Shown here in pieces: positions 23,501 through 34,900 of a stretch of 64,000 nucleotides of DNA. Origin of the DNA: Muricea muricata (Eukaryota; Cnidaria; Anthozoa; Malacalcyonacea; Plexauridae); the NCBI GenBank assembly GCA_963855995.1, contig OY979721.1:3472001-3536000 (forward strand). The letters run 5' to 3'. The notes beneath the pieces are model-generated. The model saw only the letters and a list, made by a program, of their open reading frames with translations, was not told the origin of the DNA and made no database searches. The first letter of the stretch is position 1. The number at the start of each line of letters is the position of its first letter. A program made the translations under genes and the position numbers.

Positions 23501-25517
23501 TGTGCATTATTTGGTTGCCCATTGTTTATTTTAATTGAGGTGTTGGTTATTAAATGTTCTTTCAGCAACTCATGCGTAAAAGGGGGATGACATTGAGGTT
23601 TTTTGTCCACCCAATTGTCTTCAAACTATGGTCTTCTTATCTTGTATTGTCCATTTGTTTACAAAAAATGCATTTCCAAAACGTTGGAAAAAATATTTGC
23701 CGAAGGAACAGTATCTGTTTACATTTTTGTGGAAATTTTAACCTGCCAAGAACAGGAAATAGTCCTTAAAAGTGCTTTTGACAACAGTGAAAATATTTTG
23801 AACAACAAAGCTTGTGTTGAGATGTAAACATTTCGCGGCAAAACAGCCTCAATGTTTTGGTTTGTGAAAAGAACGTTTGATCAAGGATGTGTTGTTTTAG
23901 ACCGAACAAGTATACAAGCAACTTCGCTTCTCAAGCCGCTAAAAACCACGCGATCGCCGTGTTTCTTTATGCAAATGATGAGCCATAAAGTTCCTATTAT
24001 CCTAGAAGTAATTTAACCAGGTACTCACCTTTATGCTATGAAAAACAGCAAAATTTGTGCCTGACTCCTTCGAAAATTGGTCATTCCTCATTTCGAGAAT
24101 CCCGTACGGCATGTTGAATATTTCAGAATCAGTAGCTTGTATAAACCAAAAACTTCGCAAAAATATAGAACAAGACGTACAGATTTCTTGAAAATTTAAA
24201 TTGAGTTGAACAATGATTTGTATTTTCCATAAATTTGAATTAATGAAGCTCCCCGTGCTTGAAAAAATTCGGTCGCCATGTTTAGCAAAATTCTGTTCGG
24301 TAACTAAACTACCATGATGCTTTGCAATTCCGCAATTGGCCCATTAGATCTGATATTATCGTGAATCTGGAAAGCAAAAAAATTGTTTTGCTTGTGAAAA
24401 ATTTATAGAAGAATTTAAGTGTTTTTGAATGTTGAGAGTTTTAATTGTTCTCAATCATGAATTGCATGGAGAAGGCTAAACGTTTGTTAGCTTTGAAACA
24501 TTTTTCTGCTCATCCTCAGGATTGATCTTTTTTGGTTAAAATTTTGACCGATTCCTTTGCGAAACTATATAGAAGCGTTTCCACCTAAGAGGCATTAACG
24601 AAAGGGGGGAAGGTGATAAGGGAAGTCCGAAGGTCCTTTTCATATTTCACAAATCAAGAAGAAGAAAATTAAATTTTCACAATTTTTAAACCCATCAGAA
24701 ATCGTGAAAGTGAAATACATTTCTTCATGATTGGTGAATTGAATAATTCCACACTCTTTTCTAATATCAGTGCAATTGTAATCATTGAGAAATGAGGCGG
24801 AAATGAAGCGAAAAGCAAATGTTTTGCTATTTTGATCTTTTAATTCGAGGCGATTATTGAACCAAAAATGGATAATAAAAATACCCTTCCCCCAGTAACC
24901 TTGTGCAACATTGGTGCCAAATATACCGGTAAAATTTATAGTTCGTATGCTCTTAATAAATGAGGGTGTCAATAATATTTTTGCACCGAATAATGGCATA
25001 ACATTTTAGGGGACTCGTTAACAGCTTTTCAAGTCTTCTGAGCAGTAATGCCTCCAGACAGCAACGACAAGGAAGCGTTAAACGCCCATATGGCTTTAAA
25101 CAACAACAAATTTAGTAAGTGTTTCCTGATACTGGCGACAGTTGATATTTCAACATTTTCTCTAATTTAAATTATTTTAAAATTTATACAATATATTTGT
25201 ATTTTAGATACACAGCGTGACGTCATGTAGAAACGGTCTACCGTCAGCGGACACCATCAAAATATTTTGCGGCCCATGAAACACAAAGATTTTAATTTTT
25301 TTGAGAAGTCTTATTATATAAATTTGAGGCCATGTAATGAGAGATGATTGGGAGGGGGGGAGGGAAATTGAGATATAAACATTATTTTTGAGTGGTGAAA
25401 CTATATTTTACGAATGTGCATATCGAATAATACTCATATGTTCTTTTTCTTATATGGGCAAGCTGCCAGCCATATCGTTGGCAAAAACACGGTGAAAAGC
25501 AGGAAACGAAATCGTGA
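20564..25517 (+). CDS. tentative three-exon gene for a small basic protein
   Basis: Model: exon 1 at 20564-20662 (33 codons, donor AAG|GTAAGATTGG), exon 2 at 25062-25114 (acceptor CTCCAGACAG, donor TTTA|GTAAGTG), exon 3 at 25463-25517 (acceptor after TTCTTTTTCTTATATGGGCAAG split by the intron end) with stop TGA. Phases join and give 68 residues. The N-terminus (MIILPRLCCNAVRKF) has hydrophobic and basic residues and no acid until residue 16, as in a mitochondrial presequence. The rest is rich in Lys, Arg, Gln and Tyr (RPYGFKQQQIYCQPYRW). I do not recognise it. Intron 1 would contain the 3.6-kb ISL2EU-like element. It ends about 410 bp from the end of the convergent SYCP1-like gene. Exon 1 is the firmest part; exons 2 and 3 were chosen by splice sites alone. 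Confidence 0.3.
20698..21534. repeat. left terminal inverted repeat of ISL2EU-like element
   Basis: Almost identical to the inverse of 23507-24342. It contains a copy of the first exon of the nuclease gene (20928-21011, starting MPYGILEMRND and ending at GTGAGT) and of the start of its second exon (from 21415). Similarity stops after GGGCAACCAAATAA. Confidence 0.85.
21518..21904 (+). pseudogene. truncated DDE transposase (PIF/Harbinger-ISL2EU type)
   Basis: The frame gives a DDE_Tnp_4-type catalytic core fragment: TYSAYKNHNTAKELLGISPA, then SDKQITKDCGILNLL, GDQVMADRGFDI (second catalytic Asp) and KTRKIASLRVHVKKAIQ before the stop. In this family the last block normally reads with Glu in H-V-E-R; here that position is Lys, so the third catalytic acid is missing. 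The first catalytic Asp and everything upstream are also absent, because the frame begins within the terminal inverted repeat. The start Met at 21518 is accidental. The product would be inactive. Confidence 0.8.
22064..24112 (-). pseudogene. SWIM zinc finger / YqaJ-type nuclease gene of the transposon, decayed
   Basis: Minus-strand exon 1 is 24029-24112 (28 codons, donor GTGAGT); exon 2 starts at 23625 after CCATAG and joins in phase. Exon 2 encodes a SWIM zinc finger (CSCPAEQGGCCKHVAALL) near 23260-23310. Further on comes a lambda-exonuclease/YqaJ nuclease domain: WVEERRSRLTASNFGSVIK, then WGKTNEQVAIAKY, the metal-binding WLGASPDCLL and LGEVKCPS, and YFQVQGLMAAC. Frameshifts between about 23157 and 22943 split the frame at least twice. 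An in-frame TGA at 22643-22645, one base from CGA, cuts it again before the nuclease core. In ISL2EU elements this protein accompanies the transposase; its exact role in transposition is not known to me. Domain calls are firm, and the gene is clearly broken. Confidence 0.8.
23507..24342. repeat. right terminal inverted repeat of ISL2EU-like element
   Basis: Inverse of 20698-21534. It holds the true 5' end of the SWIM/YqaJ gene, since coding sequence continues from it without a break toward lower coordinates. Confidence 0.85.
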
Positions 25518-25726
25518 CCATCCTTCCAGAAAACACACACACTACAAATTCTTTTATATCTTAACTGGTAAAGATAAGAAAAATATAAATTATTTAGTGT
25601 TCTAGTTTACGATAAAATGCTCACACCTGTATAATATAAGAAAGCTATCTAAATTAGCACTCAGTGGTAAAGAATTAGCAGCTCATGCACAAGTCATACT
25701 TTTGAAAACGAACAAAAGCATATAAA

Positions 25727-25733
25727 ATTTATT
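25727..25733 (-). terminator. possible poly(A) signal for the SYCP1-like gene
   Basis: AATAAA on the minus strand about 200 nt after the stop codon. It is the nearest canonical signal seen; weak evidence in such AT-rich DNA. Confidence 0.25.
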
Positions 25734-25928
25734 TAAAATTATTGTGTCAATTTTTACATAACTGTATACTTGTTTTGTCAACATAATTCATTTTTTTATA
25801 TGAAATAATTCATATTTTTAACGAATAAATAGTTCAGAATTGCATTTAATTTTGATCAATTAACCATTAATATAAAATATCAATTTTAAATAATATATAT
25901 ATATAACACATTTGCAAGTGACGTTAAT

Positions 25929-28900
25929 TTAACCGTCAAAGCCAAAGAAAGCGTCGTTGTCGAACCAGTCAACATCTAGTTGGCTTTTCTTTGGAGAAAT
26001 TTTCGTTTTCTTACCCTTGAAAGGAGCTCTTTTACCTTTTCCTGTTTCGGGCTTTTTCTGCAATGAAAATGAAAGAAATTGTGTCAACACTAGTACGGAG
26101 GGTGTGTGGAGTGGTGGGGATAGGGTGGAACCTATTTGATTTCTGCAAATTTTTCTGAAAGCCTAATTTAGACGAAAACTGGGTATAGCTGCAAAAATAT
26201 TTATTCAGCTTATGCTAGAGGAGTAAAGATTCAGCCTAAACGTGGTTAATCCGAGTAAGTTTTAAGCTCGTGTTAAACGAGAATCAGAGCTAAGCAGACA
26301 AGCGTTGGTTTGTATGAGAGTTTTCTCAACTCTAACGCCCTGGTCAATGAGAGTTTAAAACAGTTGACAAGCGAGAGTTTGTATGACATGCAGATTTCTC
26401 AGCTTTCATGTCCTGGTCAAACAATAACAAAAATTGCATGAAAGTTGATGCGAGTTGACAAACGAGAGTTTGTGTAAAAGTTTTCTCATGATAAAACTAG
26501 AACAAGAGTTTCAAGACAATTGATGAGAGTTGAGATGCAAGCGGGACTAGTTTGCATGACATGCAGTTTTCTCAACTCTCATGTCCTGCTCAAACAAGAG
26601 CAAGAGTTGTATAATAGTTTGAGAGAGACAGTTGACAAGCAAAAGTTTGCATGAGAATTTTCTCAATTCTCATATCCTGTTCAAACGTGGATGAGAATTT
26701 GAGAGATGAGTAATTAAAACTGAGGTCTTACCTCAGGTTGGTAATCGATGTGTGGAAATAGTTCGTTGAACTGTCTAAGCTCATCGTCAACAGTTCCTTC
26801 TTTAAGAGAATTCTGAAAAATCAGTAGCATTACATATCAATTACTGTCCCTCTTGACACCGCCCACTGCAATGTGATATCTAGCAGGGTCGTGTATTTCA
26901 TCGTTACCTTCTTAGTATCTTTGTATGTGTTCAAAGGAGATGGATTAGATTTCTTAGTCAGCACTGATGCTTGGCTTGGAGCAGGAGAATGTCGAACATT
27001 TGGTCTAACTGCTTTAGTAGGAATAGCTGGACTGGTTCCTTTTCGTTGTACGGACTTCTTTTCATTTGGCTTAAACACCTTTCAATATACGTTTTTGTTA
27101 GATGTGATTAAAGCTATTTACTCTTTCTTAGAAGTCCATTAGGGGTCATCTCTTGTTGACCCAGTGTTACTACAGGAGCAAACCTAAACTGAACTAACTT
27201 TATTTATACTGGATAGCTCTATCAGTTCTAAACTGTTCTTTCTATATAGAGGTCTAGTAAGGATCATCTCTTATTGATCCAGAGTTACTACAGGAAAAAA
27301 CCTCAACTAAACTGATTTTATATATGCTGGATAGCTCCTAACGCGGCTCTAGGTTCTAAGCTGTTCTTCCAAGAGCTCCAGTAATAGTCATTTCTTATTG
27401 ATCCAGTGTTACTATAAAAGAAACATAGACTAAAGTACCTTTTTATACTGGATAGCTTTAACAATTCTAAACTGCTCTTCCTAGAGTCCTAGAGGTCCCG
27501 CAAGGATCATCTTTCATTTATCCAACGTTACTTACAGGACGAAATCTAAAGTGACATTAATTCTACAGGACAGCCACTACAGCTCTATCATCTATAACCC
27601 TTAGTTACCTTAAAAGCTTTATCATCTTCATCAGAAGAGTATGATTTACATTGCTCACCACCGAATGCCACTCTACGTTTTTTCGATGGCTGTGCAGAGT
27701 GCTTAAGGATGCTACGAGGGGTTTTGGGAGTGGAAGGCACTATGTGTTCCGAACGTGTGGGGGTTTCAGCTACGCTTTGCATCTCAACATTTTCCGATTT
27801 TTCTTCTTCCTGTAAAAAAAGTTTTTAGTCGAGAAGTTCCTGAATAGGGCTGGGGGTGAAAACGAGCTCATGAAGAATAAATAAAGAAATGTAGTATGGA
27901 GGAAAGGTGCGAATGGATGACTGTTACTTATGTAAGGTGATTTTTAAATGACCTTTTCCAGTAATTGTGTCTTCAAAATGTTAATTTCAGCGTCTTTATC
28001 CATGAGCTGTTTATTCTTTTCTTTCTGCAAGATGAATAGAATTCCTCGGATAGTCATTATTTGGTATAGGGCAATTTACCTGGATGTAGATCTGTTTTGT
28101 TTTTGCTACCTCATCTTCCAGTTTTGATTTGTTCAAATCTTCTAGGTTTTGCTCTAATTCCTTGACTTTCTTCATCTAAAACACATTTAATATTTACTTT
28201 AAAATATTTGTATTATGGGCGTACTTTAATTGAATGTGGTAATATATTTTTTTTTTGGAACATGCTTTGTTTCTGAAATATTGAAGGTCAAATGATACAA
28301 GCCATACGTCATCTCGTTTTATAATGTAATTTGGTCTACTTCAATAACGTCACAAGCTGGGTAGACTTTATAAATTGTACAGTCAATTAGTTGAATGGAA
28401 CTTTCTTAAACACTTAAGAAAATAGCGTAATTAACGTAAGAAGTATATACATGCAAATCCGTTCAGATTTTGGAAATAAACATACTTATACTAATTGCTT
28501 GCTAAAAGAAATATTTTTTACTGTCTGTATAGCTTCATGGGCTATTTGAATATGCCAGAAGACAGACAACTGGTGTACATCTTTGTCTTTAAATGCTTCA
28601 AAAACTAAGCATGTCATTAAATCGTCATATTACAGTTACTTTAAAGGTTCTTGTCGATGATCCAAAAAGATAATATGCAGCGACATCATTTCAACTCTTT
28701 TGTAGCAAGACAATGTCTTTATTTTAGGATATTAAAGGTATTAATATACCTGCTTCTCCATCTGCAGTTCCTTGCTTTGTTTGAACTTCTCCAAGTCTTT
28801 CTCTTTCTGAGCAATAATCAGCTCATTTTCTGCCTACATTGGATTTAGAGTTTGTACGTTTTAGTATTTCCAAAGAGTAAATGTGTCTTAATCCGAGTGG

Positions 28901-31900
28901 AAATCATACACATGTCGAAATTTATGCCGAGAACAGTTGTGGAAAATTCTTCATCAACTATAGTTCCTCTTGTAGGAATCAAAGCTATTGGCTTTCGTGA
29001 AGGCTTTTAGAGATTTTTCCACAACGGATGAAGTACCACAAAATCATATTTATTGATCTACGGTTTTTCGTGCACTGCTTATGTGCTCAAATTTTGAAGT
29101 AGAATGATTTTCCGGGCGTATTGAGATCTCGTGTAGCTGACTGTTCTCTCACATGAGCCCACACTACTCACATTGACAATCACATATATGTAAGTTTCCC
29201 AGCACATCTCACATACGTTTCTCAGTTAGATGGACTCATATGAGCATGCAAGAAATTATTCCCCCTTCACCTTATAATTCTCTAAAGTAGCACATAATTC
29301 AGCTCGATCTTTGTCAAATCTGCTTTGAGCTTCATCTTTGTCACTCAAAGCTTTTTCAGTGGTCGCCTTTAGCGTTTTGATTTCTGCTTCTAAGCTATTG
29401 ATGTGTTCCACACCTCTGTCGACGACTGACTGCAACTGTTTTAGCTATAATGATAACGAAGAAAACGCGTTAAATATCGATACGTAGATATGTTAGCCAG
29501 CATAGTGTCCGTTGGATGGAGTCTTTTAAATTGAGTTGATAAGGAACATTTCTAAACAGATTTTCTATTAAGCATTTGAAGACACTTGAGTTTTTCACGC
29601 AAATTATTCATTTCATCACTCGTTTTTCATTTCATTTCTGCTGTACAAATCTGTGACAAAGTGATGTAAAAACAGTCATCCTCGTCTAAATTACTCAAGA
29701 TGTCTTACAGCAGGCTGAAAACTCCACCCCCTTGCTGCTCTGTTCATGCTCGCGCTATGCGCAGACAGTATCTTACGTTCCCAATTTAAATTTGGATTTC
29801 TGACTGACATCCTGGCAAAGCATTTGATTTAAATTGCTGTGAAATTCTGGGAGCGAATTAATATGTGGTTTATTTTTTGTATACAGACCTCTTTTATTTC
29901 TTTTGCGTTCTCTTTCCTCATCTTTGCCATTTCTTCTTCAAGGTTTTCATTCTGAATGTAATGCAAAGTCAAAACAAGTTATTGGGCTGTCATAAACGTT
30001 TTGCTAAAACAGTCTAACAAAAGTCCCCTGATTATGAAGTGCCTGTATTGCATACAAATTTAAAAAGCCGCTTTCATCCTATGTAAAAAAGGGCACAAGA
30101 GGATTTCAGATTTTGTTTTTCTACTAATAGATTCCGGATTCCTACTAGTGAATTCCAAATTTCTGATAGTAGATTTAAGATTTCTACTAGTGGATTAAGA
30201 TTTTTACAAGTGGATTCCGGATTCTTACCGGTGGATTAAGCTAGATTCTAGAATCTATGATTACTATATGTAAGTCACTATTCTAAAAAACTCTCCCCAT
30301 AAATGTGCTTGAACTGAGAACTAGAGATGTAGAGATTCTACGCCAAGTATGCCTGTTTGTTAAGAGCGTGCATAAGGATGGAATTAATTTTACCTTCTCT
30401 TGTAAGCTATCATTCTCCGAGTTCTTCTGCTCAATATCTGTTTCTAAGGTTTCGTTCTAGTCCACAACAAGCAAAGCACTGATTAGTTTTGATTTAAGTG
30501 TCAACAATGCGTCGATCCAGACGGAATGGTTGGGACAGGAATACGAAGATATATTAATCCTTTCCCTGCTTTCAGTCATTGTTGCATTCTGCTTATATAG
30601 TTTCAGGTAGTGAAAGATCCCATCTTTTTGCGCATATACATCATTATTCACCTTTTTCTCCAAAACTTTAATCCTTTTTGTTTGTGTATTTGAGCTACTC
30701 TTCAATGTTTTGATCTGAATTATAAGAATAAGCATGTCTCTGGTACGTAACACAACGTTACTCCATGCATGGTATGTGCTGAATAATGTGTGTCGAATGT
30801 GATTCTGATTTCGGTGTATGTAATTGAATAAATGTGTGTAAAGACGTTACAGTTCAAGTCCTCCCTGTACTGATAAACAGAAATAATGGCGTTAGTAGTC
30901 TTTTTCATACTCCAGAATCACAATTGCATGCGACATGTCGCATCATGTAAACGGGACTTAACAAACTTGCATCTTACCTCCTGTTGCAAGTCCTTATGTT
31001 GTTTTGTTTTTAGCGTCAGCTGATTCTGCGTTGTTTTGTTCTAATTCAAGAGAACAGTTGTTCAAAAGCTGCTACTTTAGTTTTAGTCTTTTTTAGAACC
31101 ATCCTCAGAGATAGGAAAAGATATGAATCTAGTTTACACTAAGTAATAGTTCAAATACGAGACAGAGGACCTTACCGGGATTTCAAGTACGAGGAGTTCG
31201 TTCAAAATCAATTATGCAATTCAAACTACTAGTACGTTGAAAATTTCAAACTACTAGTAGTTTGAAAACGAATACTTAATCAGCCCCGCTGTCCCCTGAG
31301 ACATTTCAGATCCGCCACCTGCTTTTAAGACACTTTTCCTCTAGTTTCAAAACGCTAATTAAATATGTATTTCTTTTGAATATCCTTCATGAATTATTAA
31401 TGACTTTAGAAAGGCCTACCATTTACTGATGTCAATGCAAAGTCAGCCCTTTCTCCTCGATTATTTAAGACCCTGAGCAGAGGTACGACCGAGGGTTGAA
31501 TCTTCACCCCAAATTCGGAAGATAAGAGTGTTGAGCACAAAAACTGGTTAAGAAGCTTACGCCTTGGTCAAACCATTGCAATATTGTACGTCTTTGCAAC
31601 ATCATGCATCTTTTTTTATTAATATACGACCGACATTTGAGCTACCCTAATGCTCATTGGCAAACGATCAAGACGTGAAGAAACCTTGCATCAAAATTTG
31701 AAGTCAAATCATTTGCAACATAATGCAACACCATACCGCAAGGTCGTGAAACTGTCGCAACACATCATGACTTAGCAAATATTAACAAAAGCTGACCTAT
31801 ATTATCCTGTGATTCTGATAGGAATCCTGACATCTTCTCGGTTGGAGTTACCTTATTTTCGAGAGCATTTAGTTCTTTCTCTTTGGAATTTAGTTGCTGT

Positions 31901-34900
31901 CTCAGAGTTTTGGTCTGAAATGTGAGATAAGGCATTTTCTATAAGAATGGCCCAGCAAGATTGCTATTACAGAACGGAGTAGCTTGGTACATACGGTATT
32001 CATCTCCATGTCAAGTGTTTGATCAAGTTCGTCTTTCTTCTCCTGATGTTCATCTTTTAAATTTGATACTTCAACCCTGTGAGGAACATTTGAAGGTGGT
32101 AAATAATAAATTAATTCTTCATTATTCTAGAAGTATAATATATCAAGCACGAGCGAAAGTGTTTCATCGGGAAATCCAAGCCGCGAGAAGAGAGTCAAAG
32201 TTAGTTGAACGACGTAAAAATATAATTGCTAATTAAGACCGGGATATCTAAACCCCCTCACGGTTATGATTTGCTTTGTTAACTTGATGAATTATTAATG
32301 AGTTTGAGAAGCTAGATTACAATGGTATAAAGGTGTGATCATGGACAATCAAAGGATTCGATAGAAAACACAGGCTAAATGAAATCTGTGATACGGCCTG
32401 ATACGCTTCACTTTGGAACCTGTAACTTCACCTTGAATACATTCCAGGATTCTGTATATTTACATAAAGTAGAACAGCAATGTCCATGGGACTATCGACT
32501 TTCAAAATATTTCCTGGTATATATTAGAGAAAACCGAAAACTAAATTGGGATATTTTGGTAAAACCTTTTTAGTCTACATGCATTGGTAATATTTCAGCA
32601 GTCAAAAAATAACACTCAGTGTTGGTTTTTAGCTTTGTTTTTTTACCTGAAAGGAGTTTTATATCCTACAAAAATATTGTATTGTTGTTTCTTTTTAGAA
32701 TATGTAAATACAAAGTCCTGACTACATTTAAAGTGGATTTACAGGGTTACAAAGTAAAGCGTACTAGCTAGGTCACGGATGTAGAACCGACACAGCAGTG
32801 CTTAAGCGTGTGTTTCTAGTTCACAGGTTTGATTGTTTATGGTTTTAATATATTTGAGATCAGTTATATATGGTGGGTGATGGTAGTTTATACGTACTCT
32901 AGTTTTTCTCGTTCCGTCGTTGACTTAGCCAAGTCTTTCTTTAGATCTGCTTCGCTCTTTTTTAAGTCCTATAAACAAACAAATAAACAAGGATAGATGG
33001 GCAGTTCGCCCTAGTGTTTAAAGTCATTGGAGAAGAAGTGTTTACTTAATATATTCCAATAATACCTTAATTTGCTTATTCAAGTCGGTGATTTCTTCAC
33101 TTGCTTGTTTCAAATCCTTTTCCAGTTCCGCTTTTTCTGCCTGTGTTTAGATGAACATGTTATTTTGCAAATATTCTCTCTGACGGGAGGTGAGCTTGGT
33201 GCTCTATTACAGAGTTTCCTCCTACATAGACCGTACATAAACATTTATACATACCTTGATCTCCCCCAAATTGCTGGAAATATTGTTCTGTTCGAGGCTG
33301 AAAAGACAATTTTTACTTCAATTGTTTCGCGTCCATTTGCTTTTCCCGCTACATTCTTCATCAAAGCAACTTTTCTTACCGTGTTTCTTATATACTGCAA
33401 CTATACCTTTCTTCTTGAAGACGATTCTCGAGTTCCTTGATTTTTTCTTCCATTACTTGTTCTTTTTTCTTCGTCTCTTTCAAGTCCGTTTGAAGATTTT
33501 CAACCAAACTCTTTACAAGGAAAATCATCAACAATCAAGAAAAAAACCCCGTAAAAGAGTTGGTTGATGCGCTAGCCGAGACCAAGTCTAGCCTTTGAGT
33601 GCTTTCCCGACTAATGAAAATTGCTTTAATGATATACAATTTACTCAAATCATAATAATATAACATTCTCGCGTTTTTCGGCTGTGCTCAGTCGTGTTAT
33701 TGAGCACGCGTTTCAGCCAATGAAAAAGCTTTTTTATAACATGTATACTATAATCAATGTTTAGTTATAGATGGGATTATATTTACCCCCTTTTCAAGTA
33801 ATGCCTTCAGGTTGCTTTCAATGCCTTTTTCCAGAGACGTTTTCTCTTCTTCAAGCTCTCTAATATGCTGTTTAGATGATTCCTGTAATTCCTATGTAGA
33901 GAACATATAATAAATTAGAGGAATCAGTTAGAACTAAGATATCCTTCTATCGTCAGTAATTGATCATTTAATTGTGAATTGTGTTTTAATTGCGTTCCAG
34001 ATTACTGTTGATGCGTCACAATACTTGTTGAGGGGTTTTAATTATTATTTCGGGTTTACGTATGGTAATCAAGGCAGAATTATTTCAGTATACCTTGAAT
34101 TCTTTTTCTTTCTCTGTCAAATTTGATGTTTTTTTCTGTAGGGAGTTCTTTTCAGTTTCTAGTTCCCGCAAGCATTTGATAAGGTCTTCTTGGTAACAAG
34201 TTAGTTTCTCCTAAATATCAGAAGATTCTAATTGTGTTAAACTATTCGATTATATCGAATGGCCTTTTATGTGCACCAAACTATCTAAAAAACACGAGCA
34301 CTTTTTATTCCACTTGTGCTTGTCAGTCAGATAGATTTATTGCGATTCAAGCCTAATCATTAGTAAGACTAGTTAGGTAAACAGAAGCATAAAATATATC
34401 GACAAAACGCCAATAATCCTAAGCAGAGTTGCACAAGAACAACACGTATGCACGGTGAAAAGCTTTATAAGTTTAGACTTGTAGACTTTTTCAAGACTTA
34501 CAAGAAACCTGCATGATTGGCTAATAGGAGGATGCAACACATTTGATTGGCTAAAAGGTAAGTTGAGGTGACTATACTAGTGATGGTGGAAGTCAAATCT
34601 GAACCTCGCCATTGCAAGGTTTTCGACCCATAAGCTCGGATCTTTATCACTATCAGTACTTTATATATAAAGGACGAGTGAATAGTGGGGCTGTGCAGAG
34701 GCTACGAATCTGAAGCGCTCACATTGGATTCTTTCAATTCCTCCGTCTCTTTTAGCAACTTCTCAGTCTCGGCCTTTAGAACATCTAAATTCACAAAGAT
34801 ATCAAAATATTAACTTTCTTTAATCAAAGCTAAACATTTGATATGAAAACAGAGGTTATATTTATAAGGTTAAAAAACCCTGAGGTTACAATGTCATAGT

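Larger units (their letters stand above)
20698..24342. mobile_element. ISL2EU-like DNA transposon with 836-bp terminal inverted repeats
   Basis: The ends GGGCCAATTGCGG and CCGCAATTGGCCC are flanked by AT on both sides, consistent with a 2-bp AT target duplication. Terminal inverted repeats span about 20698-21534 and 23507-24342 and differ at only a few bases, so the insertion is young. Between them lie a truncated DDE transposase (+) and a decayed SWIM/YqaJ nuclease gene (-). A Harbinger-related transposase plus a YqaJ nuclease is the known gene pair of the ISL2EU superfamily. The long repeats include the 5' exons of the nuclease gene, duplicated in inverse orientation at the left end, where they have replaced the start of the transposase gene. 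It could move only with help in trans. Confidence 0.75.

Noticed and set aside
23554-23827. Plus-strand frames in the right inverted repeat
   Set aside because: Antisense to the SWIM gene 5' exon, and they reappear in the left repeat only because the repeats are inverted copies.
33072-33567. Plus-strand frames of 122 and 103 codons
   Set aside because: They lie antisense over spliced coiled-coil exons of the SYCP1-like gene, whose frame is confirmed by phase.
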